Origin: an uncultured Ruminococcus sp.
GTDB lineage: Bacteria > Bacillota > Clostridia > Oscillospirales > Acutalibacteraceae
Assembly: GCA_937892835.1 (NCBI GenBank)
Contig: CALBHM010000478.1
Span: 1-13,043 of the forward strand
Length of the DNA stretch: 13,043 bases
Direction of reading: 5' to 3'
The translations under genes were made by a program, and so were the position numbers. The notes beneath the pieces are model-generated. The model searched no databases, was not told the origin of the DNA, and saw only the letters and a program-made list of their open reading frames with translations. Positions 1-7,080 of this stretch are shown one piece after another. Numbering within the stretch: position 1 is the stretch's first letter; each line of letters starts with the position of its first letter.

Positions 1-9
1 TGTGTTCAT
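1..9 (-). CDS. 5' end of a gene controlled by the THF riboswitch, probably the folate transporter FolT
   Basis: Only three codons (Met-Asn-Thr) are inside the window; the rest runs off the left edge. The start is clear because a strong AAGGAGG ribosome binding site (minus strand, complement of 19-25) lies nine bases upstream of the ATG at 9-7. The product cannot be read. The upstream THF riboswitch is the only clue: in Firmicutes this class commonly sits before folT, the substrate-binding component of an ECF folate transporter, and sometimes before folate synthesis genes such as folE or folC. The folT call is inference from that context. Confidence 0.55.
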
Positions 10-168
10 AAAATAAAACCTCCTTATTACCCGTTTTGAATAATAAGGAGGCCAAAAGTCGCATTATTACTCAGCGGGATGCGACAGAAGAACCGCAAGA
101 AATCTTTTCGTCCGACGAACAACTCCCCGTTTCATCGGCACTTAACGCTCATCTGTCTACTCTGAACA
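10..168 (-). ncRNA. Tetrahydrofolate (THF) riboswitch with expression platform
   Basis: Read on the minus strand, the leader contains the THF (folT-type) aptamer signatures in order: GAGTAGA near the 5' end, GCGTTAAGTG, an 8-bp stem CCGATGAA/TTCGTCGG (one G-U) with loop ACGGGGAGTTG, then CTTGCGG and the 3' signature GCATCCCGCT. P1 pairs 168-162 with 74-68 (TGTTCAG/CTGAGTA), and CAGA/TCTG forms P2. Downstream, 73-64 can pair with 46-37 over 10 bp, and this excludes the 11-bp hairpin 51-41/29-19 that buries the ribosome binding site. The layout predicts that folate closes P1, frees the hairpin and turns the gene off. The class was recognised from memory of the consensus; the switch direction is inferred. 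Confidence 0.88.
19..51 (-). terminator. Ribosome-site-sequestering hairpin / possible intrinsic terminator of the THF riboswitch
   Basis: A perfect 11-bp inverted repeat, CCTCCTTATTA and TAATAAGGAGG, encloses an 11-base loop. On the minus strand its 3' arm contains the AAGGAGG ribosome binding site and is followed by TTTTATTTTA. The same structure could therefore block translation, terminate transcription, or both. Confidence 0.8.
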
Positions 169-173
169 GTGCT

Positions 174-201
174 ATTATATACCCTATATTAAAATTGTCA
201 A
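174..201 (-). promoter_or_regulatory. Sigma-A promoter of the THF riboswitch transcript
   Basis: TTGACA (201-196) and TATAAT (179-174) are separated by 16 bases on the minus strand. Transcription would start around 170-167, at the 5' edge of aptamer stem P1. Confidence 0.85.
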
Positions 202-224
202 TAGTTTTACAATCGTTAATTAAA

Positions 225-1148
225 TTATTTATTAAATCCCTCGACCTTCATATAATCCTTGGATTTATATTTGATAAATACGGTCAAGGCCGCTCCGAAC
301 GGAATCGCAAGAACAGTCAAAAGCTTTCTCGGAGATTCGGAAATGAAATGCTTGTTTTTCATCAGAATTGAGCTTGAAACATAATGAATGCAATTCCTCA
401 CAACATCCTTGGGCTGAGGAAAAGCGGTCATATCAAATTTTCTCAGAAACGCAAAGCCCTGCGGATTTTTGAGATATTGGCGATACATATTCGTACTTGA
501 ACCGTCGGCCATATATTCAACAACACAAACCGGTTCGTTCATGATTATCAGCGTGTATTCAAGGTCGGCAAGCGTGTATTTATACGAAAGAGGAACATAT
601 TTCTCGCCCGGGAATGTCGGATAAGGCGGATTTTTTTTCATGATGTCCGTTCGATAAATAATCTTTTTATCTCCCCTGCCGCCTCGCTGATAGTATGAAT
701 AAAACGTGGTATCAAATCTGTCGGTTTCAAGCTCCTTGCCAATAACCTTGCCGTTATCAAAAATATCTAAAGCGAGAATTCCGGCATATTTATCGCTGCC
801 GTATTTTCTCCAGCAGTTCACGATCTTTTCAACCGCATCGTCGGTCATGTAATCGTCGGAATCAATACAGGTATTCAGCTCCGTGTCGATATTTTCATAT
901 GCTGTATTATGCGCCGTGTGCATGCCGCCGTTTTCTTTATAAACATATTTAATTTCAAACCCGTTATCAGGAACCGCCTGCCACTGCTTTATCAGCTCGG
1001 CGGTGTTATCTGTTGAACCGTCATCAACAACCAACCATACAAAATCTTTCAGGGTCTGACGGCGCAAGCTCTCATAGCATTTATGAATCGTGTAAGCTCG
1101 ATTGTACGCCGGCGTAAACACTGTTAAAGTTTTCTTTTGCGTTTCCAT
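225..1148 (-). CDS. Family 2 glycosyltransferase (GT-A fold)
   Basis: A 307-residue cytoplasmic inverting glycosyltransferase, expected to transfer a sugar from a nucleotide-sugar donor to a cell-surface polysaccharide or other glycan. The GT2 features are clear: TVFTPAYNRA (9-18), VDDGSTDNTA (41-50) for nucleotide binding, and the metal-binding DSDD (96-99). The C-terminal half is divergent, so donor and acceptor are unknown. Residues 276-292 are hydrophobic and could attach the protein to the membrane, but there is no multi-pass region. The ATG follows GGAGGG by seven bases. Only about 40 bases separate this gene from the fucO terminator and no convincing promoter is seen there, so expression may depend on read-through. 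It is not part of a visible polysaccharide cluster. Confidence 0.88.
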   Translation of the reverse strand: METQKKTLTVFTPAYNRAYTIHKCYESLRRQTLKDFVWLVVDDGSTDNTAELIKQWQAVPDNGFEIKYVYKENGGMHTAHNTAYENIDTELNTCIDSDDYMTDDAVEKIVNCWRKYGSDKYAGILALDIFDNGKVIGKELETDRFDTTFYSYYQRGGRGDKKIIYRTDIMKKNPPYPTFPGEKYVPLSYKYTLADLEYTLIIMNEPVCVVEYMADGSSTNMYRQYLKNPQGFAFLRKFDMTAFPQPKDVVRNCIHYVSSSILMKNKHFISESPRKLLTVLAIPFGAALTVFIKYKSKDYMKVEGFNK

Positions 1149-1187
1149 GTGTTACCCTCCAGATAGATAAGTGATGATCTGATTCCG

Positions 1188-1219
1188 AAAAAAATCCGCC
1201 GGGTAAAGCCCGACGGATT
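1188..1219 (-). terminator. Intrinsic terminator of fucO
   Basis: On the minus strand AATCCGTCGGGC-TTTA-CCCGGCGGATT forms a GC-rich stem with one mismatch, followed directly by a run of T. It lies 20 bases after the fucO stop. Confidence 0.88.
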
Positions 1220-1239
1220 ACCTTTATTCAATTATACAA

Positions 1240-2385
1240 TCAAATAAGCTTTTTGTAAAGAGCTGTAATCTCTTCAACGCTTGTATCTCTCGGGTTGCCC
1301 GGGCGGCAAGCGTCATCATAAGCCGACTGTGCAAGGAACGGAATATCCTCTTCCTTAACAATCTCTTTAAGGTCTGCCGGAATTCCGACATCGTGTGAAA
1401 GCTGCTTAACAGCATCAATAGCTGCCTTGCGAGCCTCTTCAATGCTCATATCCTCTGTGCCCTCAACGCCCATTGCCTTTGCAATGTCACGATACTTATC
1501 GCCTGTTGCCGGAGCATTGTACTCCATAACAGTCGGAAGAAGAATTGCATTTGCTACGCCGTGCGGTGTATCATAAAGTGCGCCGAGCGGATGAGCCATT
1601 GAGTGAACAATACCGAGACCAACGTTTGAGAAGCCCATACCTGCAACGTACTGACCGAGAGCCATTCCCTCTCTGCCCTCTGCAGTGTTCTCAACAGCAC
1701 CTCTGAGGTTCTTGGAGATAATCTCGATTGCCTTGAGATGGAACATATCGGAAAGCGCCCATGCACCCTTTGTGATGTAACCCTCAATAGCATGTGTAAG
1801 AGCATCCATACCTGTTGCGGCGGTAAGACCCTTCGGCATTGATGACATCATATCGGGATCAACGACTGCAACAACCGGAATGTCATGAACATCAACACAA
1901 ACCATCTTGCGGTTCTTCTCTGCATCTGTGATAACATAGTTGATTGTAACCTCTGCGGCTGTACCTGCAGTTGTGGGAACTGCGATAATAGGAACGCACT
2001 TGTTCTTAGTCGGAGCAACGCCCTCAAGAGAACGAACGTCAGCAAACTCAGGGTTAGCAATAATAATGCCGACTGCCTTTGCTGTATCCATTGACGAACC
2101 GCCGCCGATTGCTACAATGCAGTCTGCGCCAATCTCCTTGAACTTGGCAACACCGGCCTGAACATTCTGAATGGTCGGATTCGGCTTAATATCTGTAAAT
2201 AATTCGTATTCGATTCCCGCGTTTTCAAGAACATCTGTAACCTTCTTCGATACGCCGAACTTTACAAGGTCCGGGTCTGAAGCAACCATAACTTTCTTAA
2301 AGCCTCTGCCCTTTACTTCATCGGGGATCGCATTGATGGCACCTGCGCCATGGTAAGAAGTTTCGTTAAGTACAAATCTGTTCAT
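1240..2385 (-). CDS. fucO: Lactaldehyde reductase / 1,2-propanediol oxidoreductase (iron-dependent group III alcohol dehydrogenase)
   Basis: A 381-residue enzyme that reduces lactaldehyde, made from fucose or rhamnose, to 1,2-propanediol with NADH. Similarity to E. coli FucO as I remember it is very high over the full length, including NPEFADVRSLEG (111-122), TTAGTAAEVTINYVITD (138-154), DALTHAIEGYIT (194-205) and ALGQYVAGMGFSNVGLG (242-258). The iron ligands Asp194, His198, His261 and His275 are all present, matching E. coli 196, 200, 263 and 277. GGGSSMD (94-100) is the dinucleotide-binding turn. The gene has AAGGAGAG upstream of the ATG. No fucose or rhamnose pathway genes are adjacent, so it may serve as a general electron sink. 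A LacI/CcpA-like palindrome upstream suggests carbon-dependent control. Another substrate within this alcohol dehydrogenase family is possible. Confidence 0.93.
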   Translation of the reverse strand: MNRFVLNETSYHGAGAINAIPDEVKGRGFKKVMVASDPDLVKFGVSKKVTDVLENAGIEYELFTDIKPNPTIQNVQAGVAKFKEIGADCIVAIGGGSSMDTAKAVGIIIANPEFADVRSLEGVAPTKNKCVPIIAVPTTAGTAAEVTINYVITDAEKNRKMVCVDVHDIPVVAVVDPDMMSSMPKGLTAATGMDALTHAIEGYITKGAWALSDMFHLKAIEIISKNLRGAVENTAEGREGMALGQYVAGMGFSNVGLGIVHSMAHPLGALYDTPHGVANAILLPTVMEYNAPATGDKYRDIAKAMGVEGTEDMSIEEARKAAIDAVKQLSHDVGIPADLKEIVKEEDIPFLAQSAYDDACRPGNPRDTSVEEITALYKKLI

Positions 2386-2453
2386 GGAATTACACTCTCC
2401 TTAATAACCGCTTTTTCGGCGGCTGATTTATCTTTTCGGCGTGTTTTCGTTAT

Positions 2454-2475
2454 CGTGCGGTAACGTTTACCCACG
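2454..2475 (-). promoter_or_regulatory. LacI/CcpA-like operator upstream of fucO
   Basis: The core GGTAACGTTTACC (2459-2471) is a near-palindrome around a central CG, flanked by CGTG and CACG arms. It resembles the catabolite-response element and sugar LacI-family operators. It lies just downstream of the fucO -10 region, where a bound repressor would block transcription. The regulator is not in the window. Confidence 0.6.
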
Positions 2476-2480
2476 CTTTA

Positions 2481-2510
2481 ATTATATTATAAACTTAAAT
2501 TTTGCGGAAA
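2481..2510 (-). promoter_or_regulatory. Probable fucO promoter (strong -10, weak -35)
   Basis: Two overlapping TATAAT hexamers lie on the minus strand at 2491-2486 and 2486-2481. No good -35 is found; the best is TTTCCG at 2510-2505, 18 bases from the second hexamer. A weak -35 fits a promoter that depends on an activator or is tightly regulated. Confidence 0.5.
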
Positions 2511-2523
2511 TTATGACATTATT

Positions 2524-3183
2524 TTAACAACCTGTGAACTTTTCGATTTCTTTTACGAAAAGCGTACCGTTATCAACCGTAAATCTTATTTCATATCCCG
2601 CAAATCCGAATCCGTAAAGCCTTTCGGGATCGTTCTGATATTGAGGCCTCGGGTCAAGCTCTAAAACCTTAATAAGCGCAGCCATCTTATTTTCAGGAAA
2701 CACAGCTGACAACTCCTTGGGGATAGCAACTTTCAGCCGTTCGCTTCCGTCCTTTGAAAATCCGCCGACGGCATCCGGATGACAATCGGCATACGGCACA
2801 TACGGCTTAATATCGACAATTTCTGTTCCGTCCATCAAATCCGCTCCCGAAACAACAAGCTCCGTTCCGTCAATTTTTTCAAGCTTTACACAGGAAAGTC
2901 CGATATTGTTCGGGCGAAAAGGCGAACGGGTTGCAAAAACGCCCATTCTGACATTTCCGCCGAGCTTCGGCGGACGAACGGTCAGCGAATGACTCTCGGC
3001 AGGAGTGTTGAACTTCCACAGAAGCCAAATGTGCGAAAAGCCGTCAAGCCCTCTTATTGCGTCGGGACTGCGAAATTCAGGTTCAAAAACAATTCTGCCT
3101 TTCAGCTCTTCTACAAGTCCGCTCTGTCTCGGAATTCCGAATTTAGTCGGAAAATCCGTATAAATTTTTGCAATCGTTTTCAT
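2524..3183 (-). CDS. trmO: tRNA (t6A37) N6-methyltransferase TrmO
   Basis: A 219-residue SAM-dependent enzyme of the TrmO/TsaA/YaeB (UPF0066) family, which methylates t6A at position 37 of threonine tRNA to give m6t6A. The family's single-barrel SAM domain is recognisable: FGIPRQSGLV (15-24), DAIRGLDGFSHIWLLW (41-56), RPPKLGGN (70-77), RMGVFATRSPFRPNNIGLS (79-97) and DIKPYVPYAD (124-133). The C-terminal part has the usual DPRPQYQ and YGFGFAGYEIRF segments (177-201). Length is close to the E. coli protein (235). The start follows AAAGGTGAC. It is transcribed divergently from tam. The t6A-dehydrating enzyme TcdA is encoded 7.5 kb away, so two enzymes that modify the same base are both present. 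Confidence 0.93.
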   Translation of the reverse strand: MKTIAKIYTDFPTKFGIPRQSGLVEELKGRIVFEPEFRSPDAIRGLDGFSHIWLLWKFNTPAESHSLTVRPPKLGGNVRMGVFATRSPFRPNNIGLSCVKLEKIDGTELVVSGADLMDGTEIVDIKPYVPYADCHPDAVGGFSKDGSERLKVAIPKELSAVFPENKMAALIKVLELDPRPQYQNDPERLYGFGFAGYEIRFTVDNGTLFVKEIEKFTGC

Positions 3184-3213
3184 CGTGTCACCTTTTCGGA
3201 TTTTTTCAAAAAT

Positions 3214-3242
3214 ATTATATCAAAATTCGTATAAAAAAACAA
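3214..3242 (-). promoter_or_regulatory. trmO promoter
   Basis: On the minus strand TTGTTT (3242-3237) and TATAAT (3219-3214) are separated by 17 bases, 31 bases before the trmO start. Confidence 0.65.
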
Positions 3243-3252
3243 TGTCGCCCAC

Positions 3253-3280
3253 TTGAAAAAATTTTTCACGGGAGTATAAT
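3253..3280 (+). promoter_or_regulatory. tam promoter
   Basis: TTGAAA (3253-3258) and TATAAT (3275-3280) are separated by 16 bases, upstream of an AAGGAGG site at 3295-3301. It is back to back with the trmO promoter. Confidence 0.75.
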
Positions 3281-3308
3281 TAAGTAAATTTCACAAGGAG
3301 GGATAATT

Positions 3309-4076
3309 ATGTCCGACTGGAACTCAAATCAATATATGAAATTCGGAGCGGAGCGCACTCAGCCGTCAATAGATTTAGTGAGCCGAATTGCCGACACAAA
3401 GCCGAATCACATACTTGACATAGGCTGCGGCCCGGGAAACAGCACGCAAAGACTTGCCGAGCAATTTCCGAATGCCGACATTCTCGGCGTGGATTACTCC
3501 GAGGATATGCTGAAAAAAGCACGGGCAACCTATCCCGAGCTGAAGTTTGAGCAGAGCCGTATACCCGATGATCTTGATAAGCTCGACGGAAAATTTGACC
3601 TCATTTTTTCAAACGCCTGTATCCATTGGATTCCCGATCACGAAGCGCTGATACCTGCGATTTTCGATAAGCTCAACGACGGCGGCACGCTTGCCGTTCA
3701 GATTCCGTATATTCAAAAAGCTCCGTTTTATCGTCTATTGAATCTGCTTGTTCACACTGTTGAATGGAAAAAGCTTGCTTTGATACACAATTTTCACAAT
3801 CTTCTGCCGGAAGACTACTACGACATTCTCAGCAGGCTCAGCGATAATTTCAACATTTGGGAGACAACGTATTACCACACCGTTCAGTCACATGACGGCG
3901 TAATTGAATGGTACAAGGGCAGCGGCCTGAGACCGTATCTAGATATGCTCTCGGATGAGGAACGACCCGAATTTCTTGCCGACCTTACAGAGATAATTTC
4001 CGAGAACTTTCCTCGCAGAGCCAACGGCTCTATAATTCTCAAAATGCCCCGCATATTCTTCACGGCAAAAAAATGA
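3309..4076 (+). CDS. tam: Trans-aconitate 2-methyltransferase
   Basis: A 255-residue class I SAM-dependent methyltransferase that esterifies trans-aconitate, the non-enzymatic isomer of cis-aconitate that inhibits aconitase. Motif I is ILDIGCGPGNST (35-46), followed by the acidic motif II region GVDYSEDML (60-68). The start MSDWN, the segments IHWIPDH and AVQIPY, the TTYYHTVQSH motif and the SGLRPYLDML motif match E. coli Tam closely in order and spacing, and the length is nearly the same (E. coli 252). AAGGAGG lies seven bases before the ATG. It is monocistronic, with its own promoter and terminator. A different small acid substrate is possible, because Tam-like proteins in Firmicutes are little tested. 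Confidence 0.87.
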   Translation: MSDWNSNQYMKFGAERTQPSIDLVSRIADTKPNHILDIGCGPGNSTQRLAEQFPNADILGVDYSEDMLKKARATYPELKFEQSRIPDDLDKLDGKFDLIFSNACIHWIPDHEALIPAIFDKLNDGGTLAVQIPYIQKAPFYRLLNLLVHTVEWKKLALIHNFHNLLPEDYYDILSRLSDNFNIWETTYYHTVQSHDGVIEWYKGSGLRPYLDMLSDEERPEFLADLTEIISENFPRRANGSIILKMPRIFFTAKK

Positions 4077-4085
4077 ACATAAAAC

Positions 4086-4113
4086 AACCGCCGATGATTG
4101 CTCGTCGGCGGTT
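4086..4113. terminator. Bidirectional terminator between tam and the P-type ATPase
   Basis: A 9-bp perfect stem AACCGCCGA/TCGGCGGTT lies between two convergent genes. It is followed by a moderately T-rich tract on each strand (TTTGCTTATTATT on plus, GTTTTATG on minus). It probably serves both genes. Confidence 0.82.
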
Positions 4114-4128
4114 TGCTTATTATTAAAT

Positions 4129-6861
4129 TTATGCTTCCTTCTTTTTATTGACTGCTCGTCTGATTGCCTTGCCTATCTCAAATACAGGGATAGTCGAAAG
4201 CGCAAGACCGAAGGAAATTGCAAGCTCCTCAATGCTGAATGTGCCCGGCTCAATTCCGAATACGGTGCAAAGACCCGGAATGTAGATAGCGGCAAGCGTC
4301 ATTGCTGTTGTTGCAAAGAATGCTCCTATAAGCCACCAATTCATTTTCTTCATCATGTCAGCTGAGAAGATCGAAGCCTGACGTGAACGCATGTTGATTG
4401 CACACATCATTTCGGCAAAGTTAACTGTGAGGAATGCCATTGCCATTGCGTTGACACATTCATCGCCGCTAAAGAAACCGGCAAGACTGTGTGCTCCGCC
4501 ACCGACGGGCTCAAGCCAATATCCGATGACATATGCAGCAATTTCGATGATTGCAAGGTAAATGCCCTGCCATACCATGTCAACGCCTGCGCCGCCGGAG
4601 AAAATACCGTCCGTTGTTGAACGCGGACGTCTTCTCATGATGTCACCCTCGGCCTTTTCCATGCCGAGTGCAAGACCCGGAAGCGAGTCCGTAACCATGT
4701 TGATCCAAAGAAGGTGAACGGGTGAAAGAATGGTGAAGTGAAGAATCGAAGCAATGAACATGATGATAACTTCACTGAGGTTTGTTGAAAGCTGGAACTG
4801 AAGAACCTTGAGAACGTTGTCGTAAATCTTACGACCCTCTTCAACAGCGTTAACAATCGTTGCAAAGTTATCGTCGGCAAGAACCATATCGGAAGTACCC
4901 TTTGTAACATCGGTACCTGTGATACCCATTCCGATGCCGATATCGGCGGCCTTAATCGACGGAGCGTCGTTAACACCGTCGCCTGTCATAGCCGTTACCA
5001 TTCCGCGAGCCTTCCAAGCCTTAACTATGCGTGTCTTATGCTCAGGCTGAACACGAGCATAAACGGAATACTTCGTAACTTCCTCTTTAAGCTCCTCGTC
5101 GCTGAACTTATCAAGCTCTGCGCCCATGATAGCCTGTGAAGCGTCTGTGATAATGCCAAGCTCCTTACCGATAGCAACCGCAGTATCCTTATGGTCGCCT
5201 GTGATCATAACAGGACGGATACCTGCCTGACGGCACTCGTCGATAGCCGCCTTAACCTCGGGACGAACCGGGTCGATCATGCCTGTAAGACCGATAAAGA
5301 TAAGGTCATTTTCCAAAGCTTCGGGAGCGAAGTCCGCAGGAGCGGAATCATAATTTTTATATGCACAAGCAAGAACTCTGAGTGCCTTGTCGGCCATTCT
5401 CTTATTGTCCTTGAGTGCGGCGGCCTTAATATCGTCTGTGATTTCAACAACCTTGCCGCCGACAAGTGCAAATTTGCATTTCTTGAGAATTTCATCGGGT
5501 GCGCCCTTTGTGTACTGAACGATTCCGTCAGCCGACTGATGAACTGTTGACATCATCTTTCTGCCCGAATCGAACGGAGCTTCGCCGATACGGGGCATAG
5601 CGGCAACAAGATCGCTCTTGTGCATGCCGAGCGAATTTGCGTATGCAACGAGTGCGGCCTCTGTCGGCTCACCTGTAACCTTGCCGTTTGCGTCAATTTC
5701 AGCGTCGCAGCAGAGAGCCATTGCCTTTGCAAGAAGCTGCTCGTCCTCGCCGTAATGGTCAACAACGGTCATCTTATTCTGTGTGAGTGTACCTGTCTTA
5801 TCCGAGCAGATAATCTGCGTACAGCCGAGAGTTTCAACAGCGGTCAGCTTTCTGATAAGAGCCTGACGCTTACTCATAGCGGTAACGCCGATTGAAAGAA
5901 TGATCGTAACAACTGCCGGAAGTCCTTCCGGGATAGCGGCAACAGCAAGAGCGATAGCCGCAATGAATGTATTAAGGGAAGATTCACCGAGAAGCTTCCA
6001 TGTGAACGGCTCATTGGAAAGTACAAGCGTTTCAACAACACCTACAACGAAAACGAGAACGCTGATGCCGATAACAAGCTTTGTGAGGAAGTGTGAAAGC
6101 TCGCCCATCTTCTTCTGGAGCGGAGTCTCCTCCTTCTCGGCCGTGCTGAGTGCGTCGGCGATCTTACCCATTTCGGTGTTCATTCCCGTACCTGTAACAA
6201 CAGCCTTGCCACGGCCGTAAACGATTGTCGAACCGCTGTAAAGCATGTTCTTTCTGTCGCCGAGAGCAACGTCCTTTGAGCTGTCCTTGAGCATGAGAAC
6301 GTCAACCATTTTTGTAACAGGAACAGATTCACCTGTCAGTGCCGCTTCTTCGACCTTCATTGAATGTGATTCAAGGATTCGGCAGTCGGCAGGAACTGCA
6401 TCGCCGGCTTCAAAGAGAACGATATCACCGACAACGATGTCTTCACTCTTGAGAACAACAACCTCGCCGTCACGCAGAACCTTTGATGTGGCCGCCGTCA
6501 TTTGCATAAGAGCGTCCATAGCCGCTTCCGCCTTGCTCTCCTGAACGAGACCCATTATCGTGTTGATGATAACAACAACGAGAATAACGAGAACGTCGGC
6601 AAAGTCACGGATTGTCGGCTTTCCGCCGGCTTCAATGACCGCAACAACGCCCTGAATGGCCGCCGCAACAAGAAGCATAATAATCATCGGATCGGCAAGA
6701 GAGTTGATAAACTTCTTAAACAGACCTTCCTTTTCGGCTTCCTTGAGCTTGTTTTTACCGTTTTTCTCAAGTCGCTTTGCCGCTTCGGCAGAGCTTAAGC
6801 CTTTTTCGGAGCTTTGAGTCTGCGAAAGAACCTCTTTTGCATTTTCAAGATAATACTTCAA
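4129..6861 (-). CDS. P-type (P2A/PMCA-like) cation-transporting ATPase, predicted Mn2+/Ca2+ exporter
   Basis: A 910-residue integral membrane pump. I chose TTG at 6861 as the start because AAGGAGG sits seven bases before it; an upstream in-frame ATG at 6930 lies inside the riboswitch. Residues from this start: N-terminal cation-ATPase domain, TGES dephosphorylation loop (176-179), M4 ion-site motif PEGLP (311-315), phosphorylation motif DKTGTLTQNKM with Asp354, nucleotide-binding KGAP (452-455), TGDH, hinge GDGVND (627-632), and M6 NMVTDSLPGLALG. About ten membrane helices are expected. By sequence this is the Ca2+-ATPase branch. The manganese riboswitch and terminator directly upstream argue that Mn2+ is a physiological substrate, as for Lactococcus YoaB and pneumococcal MgtA, which have the same arrangement. 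It stands alone as a transcription unit. Confidence 0.93.
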   Translation of the reverse strand: MKYYLENAKEVLSQTQSSEKGLSSAEAAKRLEKNGKNKLKEAEKEGLFKKFINSLADPMIIMLLVAAAIQGVVAVIEAGGKPTIRDFADVLVILVVVIINTIMGLVQESKAEAAMDALMQMTAATSKVLRDGEVVVLKSEDIVVGDIVLFEAGDAVPADCRILESHSMKVEEAALTGESVPVTKMVDVLMLKDSSKDVALGDRKNMLYSGSTIVYGRGKAVVTGTGMNTEMGKIADALSTAEKEETPLQKKMGELSHFLTKLVIGISVLVFVVGVVETLVLSNEPFTWKLLGESSLNTFIAAIALAVAAIPEGLPAVVTIILSIGVTAMSKRQALIRKLTAVETLGCTQIICSDKTGTLTQNKMTVVDHYGEDEQLLAKAMALCCDAEIDANGKVTGEPTEAALVAYANSLGMHKSDLVAAMPRIGEAPFDSGRKMMSTVHQSADGIVQYTKGAPDEILKKCKFALVGGKVVEITDDIKAAALKDNKRMADKALRVLACAYKNYDSAPADFAPEALENDLIFIGLTGMIDPVRPEVKAAIDECRQAGIRPVMITGDHKDTAVAIGKELGIITDASQAIMGAELDKFSDEELKEEVTKYSVYARVQPEHKTRIVKAWKARGMVTAMTGDGVNDAPSIKAADIGIGMGITGTDVTKGTSDMVLADDNFATIVNAVEEGRKIYDNVLKVLQFQLSTNLSEVIIMFIASILHFTILSPVHLLWINMVTDSLPGLALGMEKAEGDIMRRRPRSTTDGIFSGGAGVDMVWQGIYLAIIEIAAYVIGYWLEPVGGGAHSLAGFFSGDECVNAMAMAFLTVNFAEMMCAINMRSRQASIFSADMMKKMNWWLIGAFFATTAMTLAAIYIPGLCTVFGIEPGTFSIEELAISFGLALSTIPVFEIGKAIRRAVNKKKEA

Positions 6862-6883
6862 AAAATGACCTCCTTTTTTGTAA

Positions 6884-6920
6884 CAAAAAACCTTTGACAG
6901 ACTTACCGCCTGCCAAAGGT
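6884..6920 (-). terminator. Riboswitch-controlled intrinsic terminator before the ATPase
   Basis: On the minus strand ACCTTTGGCAG (6920-6910) pairs with CTGTCAAAGGT (6900-6890), with one mismatch, followed by TTTTTT. Its 5' arm shares the CCTTTGG bases with the 3' strand of aptamer stem P1, so aptamer and terminator exclude each other. Confidence 0.92.
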
Positions 6921-7046
6921 CTTGCATCAAACACGAAAAATCGCATCGGTCTGCTGCCAGCTAAAAATGACCCGATATTTCAGACCTTTAAAGCGTGTGG
7001 TGACAGCAGATAGGAAAAATTCCTATAGCTACTCCCCAATGGATGT
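6915..7046 (-). ncRNA. yybP-ykoY manganese riboswitch
   Basis: Two conserved parts of the yybP-ykoY class are visible on the minus strand: TTGGGGAGTAGC near the 5' end (GGGGAGTAGC is the complement of 7028-7037) and GCAAGACCTTT at the 3' end (6925-6915). Internal stems include ATAGGAA/TTCCTAT and CAGCAGACC-containing arms. P1 can form between CCATTGG and CCTTTGG with a central U-U mismatch pair. The class binds Mn2+. Here metal binding would hold the CCTTTGG strand in P1, prevent the overlapping terminator, and let the ATPase be transcribed. The class assignment is firm; the exact fold was not computed. Confidence 0.92.
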
Positions 7047-7052
7047 ACCTTT

Positions 7053-7080
7053 ATAATATCATATCCAAAAAATTTGTCAA
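7053..7080 (-). promoter_or_regulatory. Promoter of the Mn riboswitch / ATPase transcript
   Basis: TTGACA (7080-7075) and TATTAT (7058-7053) on the minus strand are separated by 16 bases. The start of RNA would be near 7046, just ahead of the aptamer. Confidence 0.8.

Noticed and set aside
36..371. Plus-strand frame of 111 codons starting with TTG
   Set aside because: It runs through the antisense of the THF riboswitch, its promoter and the end of the glycosyltransferase; no plausible protein family.
2779..3234. Plus-strand frame of 151 codons opposite trmO
   Set aside because: Antisense to a clearly recognised gene, with no ribosome binding site and basic, low-information content.
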